Source: Lepisosteus oculatus (lineage: Eukaryota > Chordata > Actinopteri > Semionotiformes > Lepisosteidae). From it: 64,000 bases of DNA. The stretch lies in assembly GCF_040954835.1 (NCBI RefSeq), contig NC_090716.1, forward strand, positions 1,847,605 to 1,911,604, given 5' to 3'. The notes under the pieces are model-generated. The model had not been told where the DNA came from. It did not search any database and saw nothing but the letters and a program-made list of their open reading frames with translations. Made by a program: the position numbers and the translations under genes. Position 1 is the first letter of the stretch. Each line of letters opens with the position of its first letter. Shown piece after piece: positions 1-10,929 of this stretch.

Positions 1-2109
1 CCGTCTGTCCTGGGTCCGTCGCACCTCTCCGCACCTCCAGAAATAGCCCATTGACGCCACACAGCTCTTAATTAAGGACGCGCGACGCCTGCTTCCGCCC
101 CCCCTGCGCTCATCACCTGTGCTTTTCAGGTCCGCGCGTCCGTTGTTTCACAACCACGGAGACTTTCCGCGAGGGGGGAAAATCCCCCGACGCGCGATAC
201 GATGCACACCTTTGCCGTTTTGGAAAGGGGGTGGATGAGGGTTGGGACGGCAGGCCTGAATCATCCCCGGAGGTCCTGCCCGGCCCAGAAAGAGTCATGA
301 AGAGCTCCCCCCTCCCGCCAGCGGGGGGCACCACCTCCGCGCGTCTTGTGTGCGATGAGCCGGGGCGGCGGAGACGTGGCCCCCTCTTCATGTTGTTCTG
401 TTAGCCCCCCCCACCATCAGCATCACCACCACCACCCCGCTTGCACAGCTGTCTGGTCTGTCTGGAAAGATGTGCCCTTCGTTAGAAACCAGCCCATCCC
501 CCCCCTCCCCCCAGCTCTGGGCCGCGCGCCTGCTGGCGGACTCCCTCTGCCCCTCCCACTGTAGGACGGGGGGGGTTGGGTGGGGTCAGCAGCCTGGCGC
601 GTACAGCCCAGAGCAGAGAGGCCGATTGCAACATGGCGAACCACGGGCCAGGGTGGAGGCATGGTAACTCAGGCGGCAGGGGCGTCTAGCTCCTGTTGTC
701 CCAGGTTCGATCCCAGGTAGGGCCAAGCGATGGGGCTCTGATTCCTTCCAGACGGCTCCCAGGTCTGGTCAGCCTGCTTTCCAGATGAGTACAGGGAGGT
801 TAATCCTTCCGGGGGTAATAGGCCGACCGGAGCGTGATGCTGATCCCATCACCTCCACCTCCAGTGTCGGAGGGTGTAGGAAAATGGTGGCCCATTCCCC
901 CATGATGGCCCTGATGGCCTGGAAAGGGACCTACCCTACTCCCAGGGCAGGACGAAGCAGAGTGTGTCAGACCAGGGCGGGGAGCCAACTTGGTCATTGA
1001 CTGTGACAGAACTCCTCGGCTCGGAGTCCAGACTCCAGAGGCCGTGGCCGTGCAGAAGTGTGTCAACAGGCAGCGAGGTGTGAGGACACCCTGGGCTGCC
1101 CAGCCCTCACCCCTCTCCGCACTCTGAGGGGACCGAACCCCAGATGGTGAAGAGGGATATGGACAGACGGAGGTCTGTCGGTGACGTGTCTTGACCGCGG
1201 AGGGGCTGAGCCACAGCTGTGTCCTAACAGGGGGGAAGGGCAAAACATTTTCCGTTTTGTCCGAGCGGATTCCTGCCACGTTCAGGCCCAGCGTTTCCGA
1301 CGTGTAGCCGGGCTGGAAAAACAGATTGTAATTAAAGCAGGGAGATCCCCTCCCTGTCTCCCTGCAGGATACGAAGGGCCATGCTGCAGGTGTGTGTGTG
1401 TGTGTGTGTGAGGGCGTTCTAGCGTTCTTAGAGATGTACGTTTCCCCCAGCAACGATATTCCTAGCCGTCTTTATCTGGGGCTTTTATAAGTCTTGCACT
1501 TGCGCCATTTCCCTGTTTAATTACTGCAGCTTTATGATGATGTATTCAAGGATGCTGTGTAACCGAGCAGAGCATTGCTGCAGCCTTTCTTCCTGTAACA
1601 ATGAGGAGGTGAAGCGCTTTTCTAATGTCCTGATTGAGTCATCCCCGTGGAGCTTACAGCTTGGGTCCCCTGGGTCTCCCTGGTTGGCACTGGTGGGATT
1701 GGATCTCCAAACCGTGGGGTCCATGCTCCCCTCGCCCAGCGCTGTCTCACAGCTGCCTTCCCTGCCGCGCAGAGCTCTCGATCGGCCCCTTGTTTTCCCC
1801 CTTCTGGCCTGTTTTCCTCGTCCGCTCTCTTGTTCGGTAACTTCCAGCTTCACACACAGACAACTCTGCGGCGCCTCTCGGTTCCCATGCTGGCTCGCTG
1901 GGTTCAACAGCCCGCCAGTGTCTGGATCTGTATGTGACGCTACAGAAGACAGGGGCGAAATCCACGTGTGAGACAGGCCCCACAGCCCACAGTGGGCTGC
2001 TGGGATAGCTCTGTCATTGTCTTATGGCCACCCTATGTTCCTACCCTGACCCCCCCCCAAACTGAGTTTCCCAAGACTACTCCTGCTGTGGTGACTCTTT
2101 CCCCTTCCC
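1..2109. other. Unassigned upstream DNA
   Basis: No gene or known repeat was recognised. It has CpG-containing stretches (about 1-400) and a short GT run near 1389-1411. The open frames here show no recognisable protein. Confidence 0.5.
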
Positions 2110-2985
2110 TGAGGAGAGGCTGCAGTCCGTGCTGAGGAAGAGGAGAGGCTGCAGTCTGTGCTGAGGAAGAGGAGGGGGGGCTGCAGTCCGTGCTCAGGAA
2201 GAGGAGAGGCTGCAGTCCGTGCTGAGGAAGAGGAGAGGCTGCAGTCTGTGCTGAGGAAGAGGAGGGGGGGCTGCAGTCCGTGCTCAGGAAGAGGAGAGGC
2301 TGCAGTCCGTGCTGAGGAAGAGGAGAGGGGGGCTGCAGTCTGTGCTGAGGAAGAGGAGGGGGGGCTGCAGTCTGTGCTGAGGAAGAGGAGAGGCTGCAGT
2401 CTGTGCTGAGGAAGAGGAGGGGGGACTGCAGTCCGTGCTGAGGAAGAGGAGAGGCTGCAGTCTGTGCTGAGGAAGAGGAGAGGGGGGCTGCAGTCTGTGC
2501 TGAGGAAGAGGAGAGGCTGCAGTCCGTGCTGAGGAAGAGGAGGGGGGCTGCAGTCTGTGCTGAGGAAGAGGAGAGGCTGCAGTCTGTGCTGAGGAAGAGG
2601 AGGGGGGCTGCAGTCCGTGCTGAGGAAGAGGAGAGGGGCTGCAGTCTGTGCTGAGGAAGAAGAGGGGGGCTGCAGTCCATGCTGAGGAAGAGGAGAGGCT
2701 GCAGTCCGTGCTGAGGAAGAGTAGAGGGGGGCTGCAGTCCGTGCTGAGGAAGAGGAGGGGGGGCTGCAGTCCGTGCTGAGGAAGAGGAGAGGCTGCAGTC
2801 TGTGCTGAGGAAGAGGAGAGGGGGGCTGCAGTCCGTGCTGAGGAAGAGGAGAGGCTGCAGTCCGTGCTGAGGAAGAGGAGGGGGGGCTGCAGTCCGTGCT
2901 GAGGAAGAGGAGAGGCTGCAGTCCGTGCTGAGGAAGAGTAGAGGAGAGGCTGCAGTCTGTGCTGAGGAAGAGGAGGGGCTGTAAT
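2110..2985. repeat. Minisatellite, about 29-bp unit, ~30 copies
   Basis: Repeats built on GCTGCAGTCCGTGCTGAGGA followed by AGAGGAGAG or AGAGGAGGGGGG. Units differ by C/T in TCC/TCTGTG and by the length of the G run. Several frames stay open across it, including a long minus-strand frame rich in Ser, Pro and Leu; these follow from the repeat and have no coding support. Confidence 0.97.
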
Positions 2986-3511
2986 GAGATGAGTAAACAC
3001 TGCAGTGACTGAGCAGCGAGCAGCTGAGGGCTCTTCACTCGGAGCCACCTGAATAGCCCCTCTATCAACAGCACGCTCACAGAGCCACGCAGAGCTTTAA
3101 TTACGATCTCCATTGAATATTCAAAGGGCCGCAGAACACAAGCCGTCTTCAAACCCTGAAAAACAATCACACACAGAAACGGGCAGCTTTGTTTTCTGTT
3201 TTCTCTAAAAAAAACTCCTGATGAGCCATCATTATATATTCACGCATTGATGAGGTCACCTGGACATTTAACTGAATGACAACTAGGAAAGGAAAACCTC
3301 TGTTTATGCCACTGGGTTATGGAAGGGCCTGATACCTCTGACGGGTCGGTCCTGCTGGGCTCTCCCACAGCTCTGGTTTTACTCTCTAGACTGTTAGTTT
3401 CACTGCAGCGCTCAGTGCCAGCTGTTAGCACAACTGGAACACACACGCCGCGTTCTTGTAGGGAATATTCCCTCCTTAGAGCACTGGGGTCCTAATTCAT
3501 TGCTCATTTGT

Positions 3512-3700
3512 TTTGCTGGAGCTTTTATCTAAAGCAGCTTCCATTAGCACCCATTTTGACAACTGGGTATTTTGCTGGAGCAATCTGAGTAAAGTACCTC
3601 GCTCAAGGAGACAGCGGTGTCTTAGCTAGGGGTTGAACCCACAACCTTCCAGTTATACAGTAAGTGCACAACCCTGACCACTGCACCACACGGCTGCCCT
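3512..3700 (-). mobile_element. tRNA-derived SINE fragment
   Basis: On the minus strand it begins GGGCAGCCGTGTGGTGCAGT (box A-like) and continues to GTGGGTTCAACCCC (box B-like). It then has a body with CTTGAGCGAGGTACTTTACT and GATTGCTCCAGCAAAATA, as in common tRNA-derived SINEs of fish. The 3' tail is truncated. Confidence 0.7.
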
Positions 3701-3841
3701 CTTATCCCTTCCCAGCATCCCCTGGTCTCTGCCTCACGATCCCCAACAGCTCACCTGACGATGGTGAAACTTCTGCTCTTCTCTGGGGGAGTGCACACAG
3801 GTCACTACAGCCCTGGCTATTGAGCATGCTATAGGCAGGGA

Positions 3842-6800
3842 CTCTGTAAGGAGAGCTGAGTAACTGTGCTGTGTCCTACTGTAAGGAGAGCTGAGTTACT
3901 GTGCTGTGTCCTACTGTAAGTGAGCTGAGTTACTGTGCTGTGTCCTACTGTAAGGAGAGCTGAGTTACTGTGCTATGTCCTACTGTGAGGTGAGCTGAGT
4001 TACTGTGCTGTGTCCTACTGTGAGGTGAGCTGAGTTACTGTGCTGTGTCCTACTGTAAGGAGAGCTGAGTTACTGTGCTGTGTCCTACTGTAAGGAGAGC
4101 TGAGTTACTCTGCTGTGTCCTACTGTGAGGTGAGCTGAGTTACTTGCTGTGTCCTACTGTAAGGAGAGCTGAGTTACTTGCTGTGTCCTACTGTACGTGA
4201 GCTGAGTTACTCTGCTGTGTCCTACTGTGAGGTGAGCTGAGTTACTTGCTGTGTCCTACTGTGAGGTGAGCTGAGTTACTGTGCTGTGTCTTACTGTAAG
4301 TGAGCTGAGTTACTGTGCTGTGTCCTACTGTGAGGAGAGCTGAGCTACTGTGCTGTGTCCTACTGTGAGGTGAGCTGAGTTACTGTGCTGTGTCCTACTG
4401 TAAGGAGAGCTGAGTTACTGTGCTGTGTCCTACTGTGAGGTGAGCTGAGTTACTTGCTGTGTCCTACTGTGAGGTGTCCTACTGTAAGTGAGCTGAGTTA
4501 CTGTGCTGTGTCCTACTGTGAGGAGAGCTGAGCTACTGTGCTGTGTCCTACTGTGAGGTGAGCTGAGTTACTGTGCTGTGTCCTACTGTAAGGAGAGCTG
4601 AGTTACTGTGCTGTGTCCTACTGTAAGGAGAGCTGAGTTACTGTGCTGTGTCCTACTGTGAGGTGAGCCGAGTTACTGTGCTGTGTCCTACTGTAAGTGA
4701 GCTGAGTTACTGTGCTGTGTCCTACTGTGAGGAGAGCTGAGTTACTGTGCTGTGTCCTACTGTAAGGAGAGCTGAGTTACTGTGTTGTGTCCTACTGTAA
4801 GTGAGCTGAGTTACTGTGCTGTGTCCTACTGTAAGGAGAGCTGAGTTACTGTGCTGTGTCCTACTGTGAGGTGAGCTGAGTTACTGTGCTGTGTCCTACT
4901 GTAAGTGAGCTGAGTTACTGTGCTGTGTCCTACTGTAAGGAGAGCTGAGTTACTGTGCTGTGTCCTACTGTGAGGTGAGCTGAGTTACTTGCTGTGTCCT
5001 ACTGTGAGGTGAGCCGAGTTACTGTGCTGTGTCCTACTGTAAGTGAGCTGAGTTACTGTGCTGTGTCCTACTGTGAGGAGAGCTGAGCTACTGTGCTGTG
5101 TCCTACTGTGAGGTGAGCTGAGTTACTGTGCTGTGTCCTACTGTAAGGAGAGCTGAGTTACTGTGCTGTGTCCTACTGTAAGGAGAGCTGAGTTACTGTG
5201 CTGTGTCCTACTGTGAGGTGAGCCGAGTTACTGTGCTGTGTCCTACTGTAAGGAGAGCTGAGTTACTGTGTTGTGTCCTACTGTAAGTGAGCTGAGTTAC
5301 TGTGCTGTGTCCTACTGTAAGGAGAGCTGAGTTACTGTGCTGTGTCCTACTGTGAGGTGAGCTGAGTTACTGTGCTGTGTCCTACTGTAAGTGAGCTGAG
5401 TTACTGTGCTGTGTCCTACTGTGAGGAGAGCTGAGTTACTGTGCTGTGTCCTACTGTAAGGAGAGCTGAGTTACTGTGTTGTGTCCTACTGTAAGTGAGC
5501 TGAGTTACTGTGCTGTGTCCTACTGTAAGGAGAGCTGAGTTACTTGCTGTGTCCTACTGTGAGGTGAGCTGAGTTACTGTGCTGTGTCCTACTGTAAGTG
5601 AGCTGAGTTACTGTGCTGTGTCCTACTGTAAGGAGAGCTGAGTAACTGTGCTGTGTCCTACTGTGAGGAGAGCTGAGTTACTGTGCTGTGTCCTACTGTG
5701 AGGAGAGCTGAGTTTCTGTGCTGTGTGCTACTGTAAGGTGAGCTGAGTTACTGTGCTGTGTCCTACTGTACGTGAGCTGAGTAACTGTGCTGTGTCCTAC
5801 TGTGAGGTGAGCTGAGTTACTGTGCTGTGTCCTACTGTAAGGAGAGCTGAGTTACTGTGCTATGTCCTACTGTGAGGTGAGCTGAGTTACTGTGCTGTGT
5901 CCTACTGTGAGGTGAGCTGAGTTACTGTGCTGTGTCCTACTGTGAGGTGAGCTGAGTTACTGTGCTGTGTCCTGCTGTAAGGAGAGCTGAGCTACTGTGC
6001 TGTGTCCTACTGTAAGGAGAGCTGAGTTACTTGCTGTGTCCTACTGTGAGGTGAGCTGAGTTACTGTGCTGTGTCCTACTGTAAGTGAGCTGAGTTACTG
6101 TGCTGTGTCCTACTGTAAGGAGAGCTGAGTTACTGTGCTGTGTCCTACTGTGAGGAGAGCTGAGTTACTGTGCTGTGTCCTACTGTGAGGTGAGCTGAGT
6201 TACTCTGCTGTGTCCTACTGTAAGGTGAGCTGAGTTACTGTGCTGTGTCCTACTGTAAGGAGAGCTGAGTAACTGTGCTGTGTCCTACTGTAAGGAGAGC
6301 TGAGTTACTGTGCTGTGTCCTACTGTGAGGTGAGCTGAGTTACTGTGCTGTGTACTACTGTAAGTGAGCTGAGTTACTGTGCTGTGTACTACTGTGAGGT
6401 GAGCTGAGTTACTGTGCTGTGTCCTACTGTAAGTGAGCTGAGTTACTGTGCTGTGTACTACTGTGAGGTGAGCTGAGTTACTGTGCTGTGTCCTACTGTA
6501 CGTGAGCTGAGTTACTCTGCTGCGTCCTACTGTAAGGAGAGCTGAGTTACTTGCTGTGTCCTACTGTGAGGTGAGCTGAGTTACTGTGCTGTGTCCTACT
6601 GTAAGTGAGCTGAGTTACTGTGCTGTGTCCTACTGTAAGGAGAGCTGAGTTACTGTGTTGTGTCCTACTGTAAGGAGAGCTGAGTAACTGTGCTGTGTCC
6701 TACTGTGAGGAGAGCTGAGTTACTGTGCTGTGTCCTACTGTAAGTGAGCTGAGTTACTGTGTTGTGTCCTACTGTAAGGAGAGCTGAGTAACTGTGCTGT

Positions 6801-7345
6801 GTCCTACTGTGAGGAGAGCTGAGTTACTGTGCTGTGTCCTACTGTGAGGTGAGCTGAGTTACTGTGCTGTGTCCTACTGTGAGGAGAGCTGAGTTACTCT
6901 GCTGCGTCCTACTGTGAGGTGAGCTGAGTTACTGTGCTGTGTCCTACTGTAAGGAGAGCTGAGTAACTGTGCTGTGTCCTACTGTGAGGAGAGCTGAGTT
7001 ACTGTGCTGTGTCCTACTGTGAGGTGAGCTGAGTTACTGTGCTGTGTCCTACTGTGAGGAGAGCTGAGTTACTCTGCTGCGTCCTACTGTGAGGTGAGCT
7101 GAGTTACTGTGCTGTGTCCTACTGTAAGGAGAGCTGAGTTACTCTGCTGCGTCCTACTGTGAGGTGAGCTGAGTTACTGTGCTGTGTACTACTGTAAGGA
7201 GAGCTGAGTAACTGTGCTGCGTCCTACTGTAAGGTGAGCTGAGTTACTGTGCTGTGTCCTACTGTAAGGAGAGCTGAGTTACTGTGCTGTGTCCTACTGT
7301 AAGTGAGCTGAGTTACTCCGGTGTGTTGCTGTGTCCTACTGTAGC
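3842..7345. repeat. Large minisatellite, 34-35-bp unit, ~100 copies
   Basis: Units are GAGCTGAGTTACTGTGCTGT plus GTCCTACTGT and then one of three endings: AAGGA, GAGGT or AAGT. The endings alternate in recurring blocks, so there is some higher-order order. Stops in all frames rule out coding. Each unit carries a GTAAGG, GTGAGG or GTAAGT string resembling a 5' splice site. Confidence 0.98.
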
Positions 7346-7954
7346 TGCAGTCTGACAGTTATACCCCTCCTTCCACAGAGAAGGTCTGTCTTCACTAGGA
7401 GTTGCAGAGGGCCGGACAGCTTGGTGATTTCAGAGCTTGGTGAGTCACTGCGCTTTATTAAAAGCAGGTCTGTTTCCTTACCCCTGTTACCTGTTACCTC
7501 CAGTGGGATTTTTCTGTGTTCATTTCAAACAGGGCAACAGAGCAAACAGCCTTTGTCTTTGAAGTGCGTGTCCTGTGCATCTATAAAACTGAATAAGCCT
7601 TGAAAACCCATCTGCCAAAAGACAAACACATTCAAATGACAGATTACTGGAGGAGAGAGGAAGGGGGAGAGAGAGGAATGGAAAAGGAGAGATCAAAGCC
7701 AAAGAATCTGAACATTTGCAAACTCGTGTTGTTCCTGACTAATCAGATTAACTGTGCTGGCAGGAGCCAGGCTCCCCGGCGCAGGCAGGGTGCTGGTCTG
7801 GACACAGGGCGAGAGGGGAGAGGAGGGCGGCGGGGCGCCGGAGGCAGGGCATGGCTCTCATCAGCACCCACTCCCGCTGCCGGATCAGGACAGGGGACAC
7901 GTCTGCCTGGGCGCCGGGCCCTTTCATGTCCGCCCTGTTAGATCTGCTCAGGCG
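7346..7954. other. Unassigned DNA between array and SINE
   Basis: No recognisable gene. There is a purine-rich stretch near 7650-7700 and GC-rich sequence from 7750. Nothing further could be supported. Confidence 0.4.
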
Positions 7955-7978
7955 GGAAGCTCACGAAGACTCTGCTGT

Positions 7979-8050
7979 CGGATCTCGGAAGCTAAGCAGG
8001 GTCGGGCCTGGTTAGTACTGGGATGGGAGACCAGCTGGGAATACCCAGCT
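7979..8050 (+). mobile_element. 5S rRNA-derived segment (truncated)
   Basis: About 70 bp nearly identical to the 3' two thirds of vertebrate 5S rRNA: GATCTCGGAAGCTAAGCAGG, then GTCGGGCCTGGTTAGTACT and GATGGGAGACC. The 5' third of 5S is missing or diverged, so it is not a working gene. It joins directly to a tRNA-type SINE in the same orientation. Confidence 0.85.
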
Positions 8051-8052
8051 AT

Positions 8053-8300
8053 GGGGTGGTGTGGTGGCTCTGTGGCTCGGGATCTGCGCCTGTGGCTGGA
8101 AGGTTGTCGGTTCGTATCCCACATTGGGCCCCTGAGCAAGGCCCTGAACCCCAACTGCTCCAGGGGTGCTGTACAATGGCTGACCCTGAGCTCTGACCCC
8201 CAGCTTCTCTCCCTGTCTGTGTGTCTCATGGAGAGCAAGTGTGAAAAGACAAATTCCTCATACAAGAAATTGAATAGGGCCAATAAAGTGATCTCTATCT
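8053..8300 (+). mobile_element. tRNA-derived SINE (family A), copy 1
   Basis: Shares GTGTGGTGGCTCTGTGGCTC, a box B-like GGTTCGTATCCC, CCCTGAGCAAGGCCCTGAAC, CTTCTCTCCCTGTCTGTGTG and the tail CCAATAAAGTGATCT with copies at 31.2, 41.3 and 49.6 kb. Slightly diverged and internally shortened. Confidence 0.9.
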
Positions 8301-9600
8301 CCACGAGGTCTTGAAGGCCTTTCTCCTCTGGTGCCAAGCCCCTCGGCACACGCACACGGAACGAGCTGAATCTGACTCGAGACAGTGGGAGCCCGGAGTA
8401 TCTGAACAGGAGGTTCCTCAGCTCTGAGCGCTGCGGTTCGACTCGGAGATCCTGCTTACCTCTGGAGTATTAACGATTGGACCGGGAGCCCTGACGCAGG
8501 GAGGCGCGCAGATCTGCAGCCGTGTCAAAGGAGGGCCTTGAGGGTGGCTTCGGTGAGGCCCACGGACGGGTGGGGGGGGTGTGGGTCTCCACCGTCCCCC
8601 CTTCTCTCCCCCTCTCCCTTCTGCTCTGTCTCTGCCCCCCACTCTGACTCGGGGCCTGTGTGCGGGGGGGTGGCTGACCGGTGACGCTAGTCCAGCAGGC
8701 AGGTGCTGTTGAAGAGCCGCAGACAGCCCCGCAGGAGCGCACACACACACACACACGTACGTGAAACACGCGTGAGTGAGCCCAGAAGGCTCTCGGGGTG
8801 TGGACACCCTGGGCGGTTCCGTGTGACGCGTGCCGGGTTTGAAGAAAGCACACGAAGGGCTTTGTGCTTTGATCGACTGATCAATCGATAGCCCATCCCA
8901 ATCAATGGGTCGATTGATTGATTGGGATGGACTCGTCCGGTTACAGTCACAGAAATACATGGCCTTAAATGTTTAAAAGACATGTCTGAAAGGAGACCCG
9001 CTCTCCTCTGGCCTGGGGTTCTTTTCCCTAACGTGATCTGCCGAGGAGGTCGGAGGAGGCCGATGCCCAGGAATGGAGCCTCCGGACTGGGGATTCTCAG
9101 GATCCCCAGATCCCCAGATTCCCCCAGCTGTGTGCCGCCACAGGGGCCCTACCCCAGCCAAGCCTTGTTCTGGCCTCAGGGGGCTCCTGTCTGGGGGTCC
9201 AGCCCAGTGAGGGGGTGTGCACACACACACCCCTCTGGGGCTCGAACACCTGTGTCGGCACAGAAATTAATCAGTGTTAAGGAATTTGTGCTCCATCAGA
9301 ATTAGCGAGCAGCGCTCAGCACACAGGAGCTTTAGGCTGCAGTAATCACCTTTTCGCCGGGCGGGGTGGGGGGGCTGAGCTTCTTTAGTCCTTTTACTGG
9401 AATCCCCCCGCCGTGATGCGCCGGGACACAGCGCTGATCAGAGGGCGGGACCTGTCCGCGCTGGGAGAGCCCCGCTGGCGTGTGGAGTGTGGGAGAGGGT
9501 GCCCAGCGGCGCGCGGAGACGAGGGGACGGGTGACTGCCTGTCGGTGACGGCTTGGAGGACACTGAGGGAGAAGAGCGTCTTCAGTGAAGCGCAAAGCCC
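8301..9600. other. Unassigned DNA with a hairpin
   Basis: No gene recognised. It contains an AC run at 8740-8757 and a perfect 14-bp inverted repeat at 8893-8930. The GC-rich stretch 9410-9600 ends in CCCAG immediately before the next array. Confidence 0.4.
8893..8930. repeat. Perfect inverted repeat, 14-bp arms, 10-nt loop
   Basis: Arms CCATCCCAATCAAT (8893-8906) and ATTGATTGGGATGG (8917-8930) are exact reverse complements. Function unknown. Confidence 0.95.
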
Positions 9601-9908
9601 AGGTGAGGCAGGCTGGGTGAGGCAGGTCAGGTGAGGCAGGTCTGGTGAGGCAGGTCTGGTGAGGCAGGTCAGGTGAGGCAGGTCTGGGTGAGGCAGGCCG
9701 GGTGAGGCAGGCCGGGTGAGGCAGGTCTGGGTGAGGCAGGTCTGGTGAGGCAGGTCAGGTGAGGCAGGTCTGGGTGAGGCAGGTCTGGGTGAGGCAGGTC
9801 AGGTGAAGCAGGTCTGGTGAGGCAGGTCAGGTGAGGCAGGTCTGGGTGAGGCAGGTCTGGGTGAGGCAGGTCTGGTGAGGCAGGTCAGGTGAGGCAGGTC
9901 TGGGTGAG
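9601..9908. repeat. Minisatellite, 14-16-bp GTGAGGCAGGTCTG units
   Basis: About 20 units of GTGAGGCAGGTCTGG and variants (CAGG, GGGT, CCGG). The first unit follows CCCAG, so every unit boundary reads CAGGTGAGG-like, close to a strong 5' splice site. G-rich on the + strand. Confidence 0.95.
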
Positions 9909-9999
9909 GTGGCGAAAGTGCTGAGTGTTAGTTGCAGGGACATGGAAGGTCACCAGTTTGCAGGGGGCCAGCTAAGCCTCAGCCTGCTCTGCAGGACAC

Positions 10000-10925
10000 C
10001 TCCCCTCTCTCCTCCCCTCCTGGGGACACCTCTCCCTCTCTCCTCTCCTCCTGGGGACACCTCTCCCTCTCTCCTCCCCTCCTGGGGACACCTCTCTCCT
10101 CTCTCCTCTCCTCCTGGGGACACCTCTCTCCTCTCTCCTCTCCCTCTCTCCTCTCCTCCTGGGGACACCTCTCCCTCTCTCCTCTCCTCCTGGGGACACC
10201 TCTCTCCTCTCTCCTCTCCCTCTCTCCTCCCCTCCTGGGGACACCTCTCTCCTCTCCCTCTCTCCTCCCCTCCTGGGGACACCTCTCCCTCTCTCCTCCC
10301 CTCCTGGGGACACCTCTCTCCTCTCCCTCTCTCCTCTCTCCTCTCCTCCTGAGGACACCTCTCTCCCTCCCTCTCCCCTCTCTCCTCTCCTCCTGGGGAC
10401 ACCTCTCTCCTCTCCCTCTCTCCTCTCTCCTCTCCTCCTGAGGACACCTCTCTCCCTCCCTCTCCCCTCTCTCCTCTCCTCCTGGGGACACCTCTCTCCT
10501 CTCTCCTCTCTCCTCTCTCCTCTCTCCTCTCCCTCTCTCCTCCCCTCCTGGGGACACCTCTCTCCTCTCTCCTCTCTCCTCTCCCTCTCTCCTCCCCTCC
10601 TGGGGACACCTCTCTCCTCTCCCTCTCTCCTCCTCTCCTGGACACCTCTCCCTCCCTCTCCCCTCTCTCCTCTCCTCCTGGGGACACCTCTCTCCTCTCT
10701 CCTCTCCCTCTCTCCTCTCCTCCTGGGGACAGCTCTCTCCTCTCCCTCTCTCCTCTCTCCTCCCCTCCTGGGGACACCTCTCTCCCTCTCTCCTCTCCCT
10801 CTCTCCTCCTCTCCTGGACACCTCTCTCCCTCTCTTCTCTCCTCCTGGGGACACCTCTCTCCTCTCTCCTCTCTCCTCTCCCTCTCTCCTCTCCTCCTGG
10901 GGACAGCTCTCTCTCCCTCTGTCCT
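10000..10925. repeat. Pyrimidine-rich minisatellite with GGGGACACC spacers
   Basis: Blocks of CTCTCCTCTCCTCCTGGGGA and CACCTCTCTCCTCTCCCT repeated roughly 30 times with variable CTCTC runs. The minus strand reads as open frames rich in Arg, Glu and Gly; this is a product of the composition. Confidence 0.96.
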
Positions 10926-10929
10926 GTGT

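Noticed and set aside
2022..3170. Long minus-strand open frame (382 codons) rich in Ser, Pro and Leu
   Set aside because: It is the translation of the 29-bp minisatellite and its edges; several other frames are open too, and there is no domain or splice support.
7979..8050. Functional 5S rRNA gene
   Set aside because: The first third of 5S is not present, so it cannot make 5S rRNA; called a derived fragment.
9413..9634. Possible exon ending CCCAG before GTGAGG at 9605
   Set aside because: The donor-like string repeats about 20 times in the following array, and the upstream frame has no recognisable protein or acceptor support.
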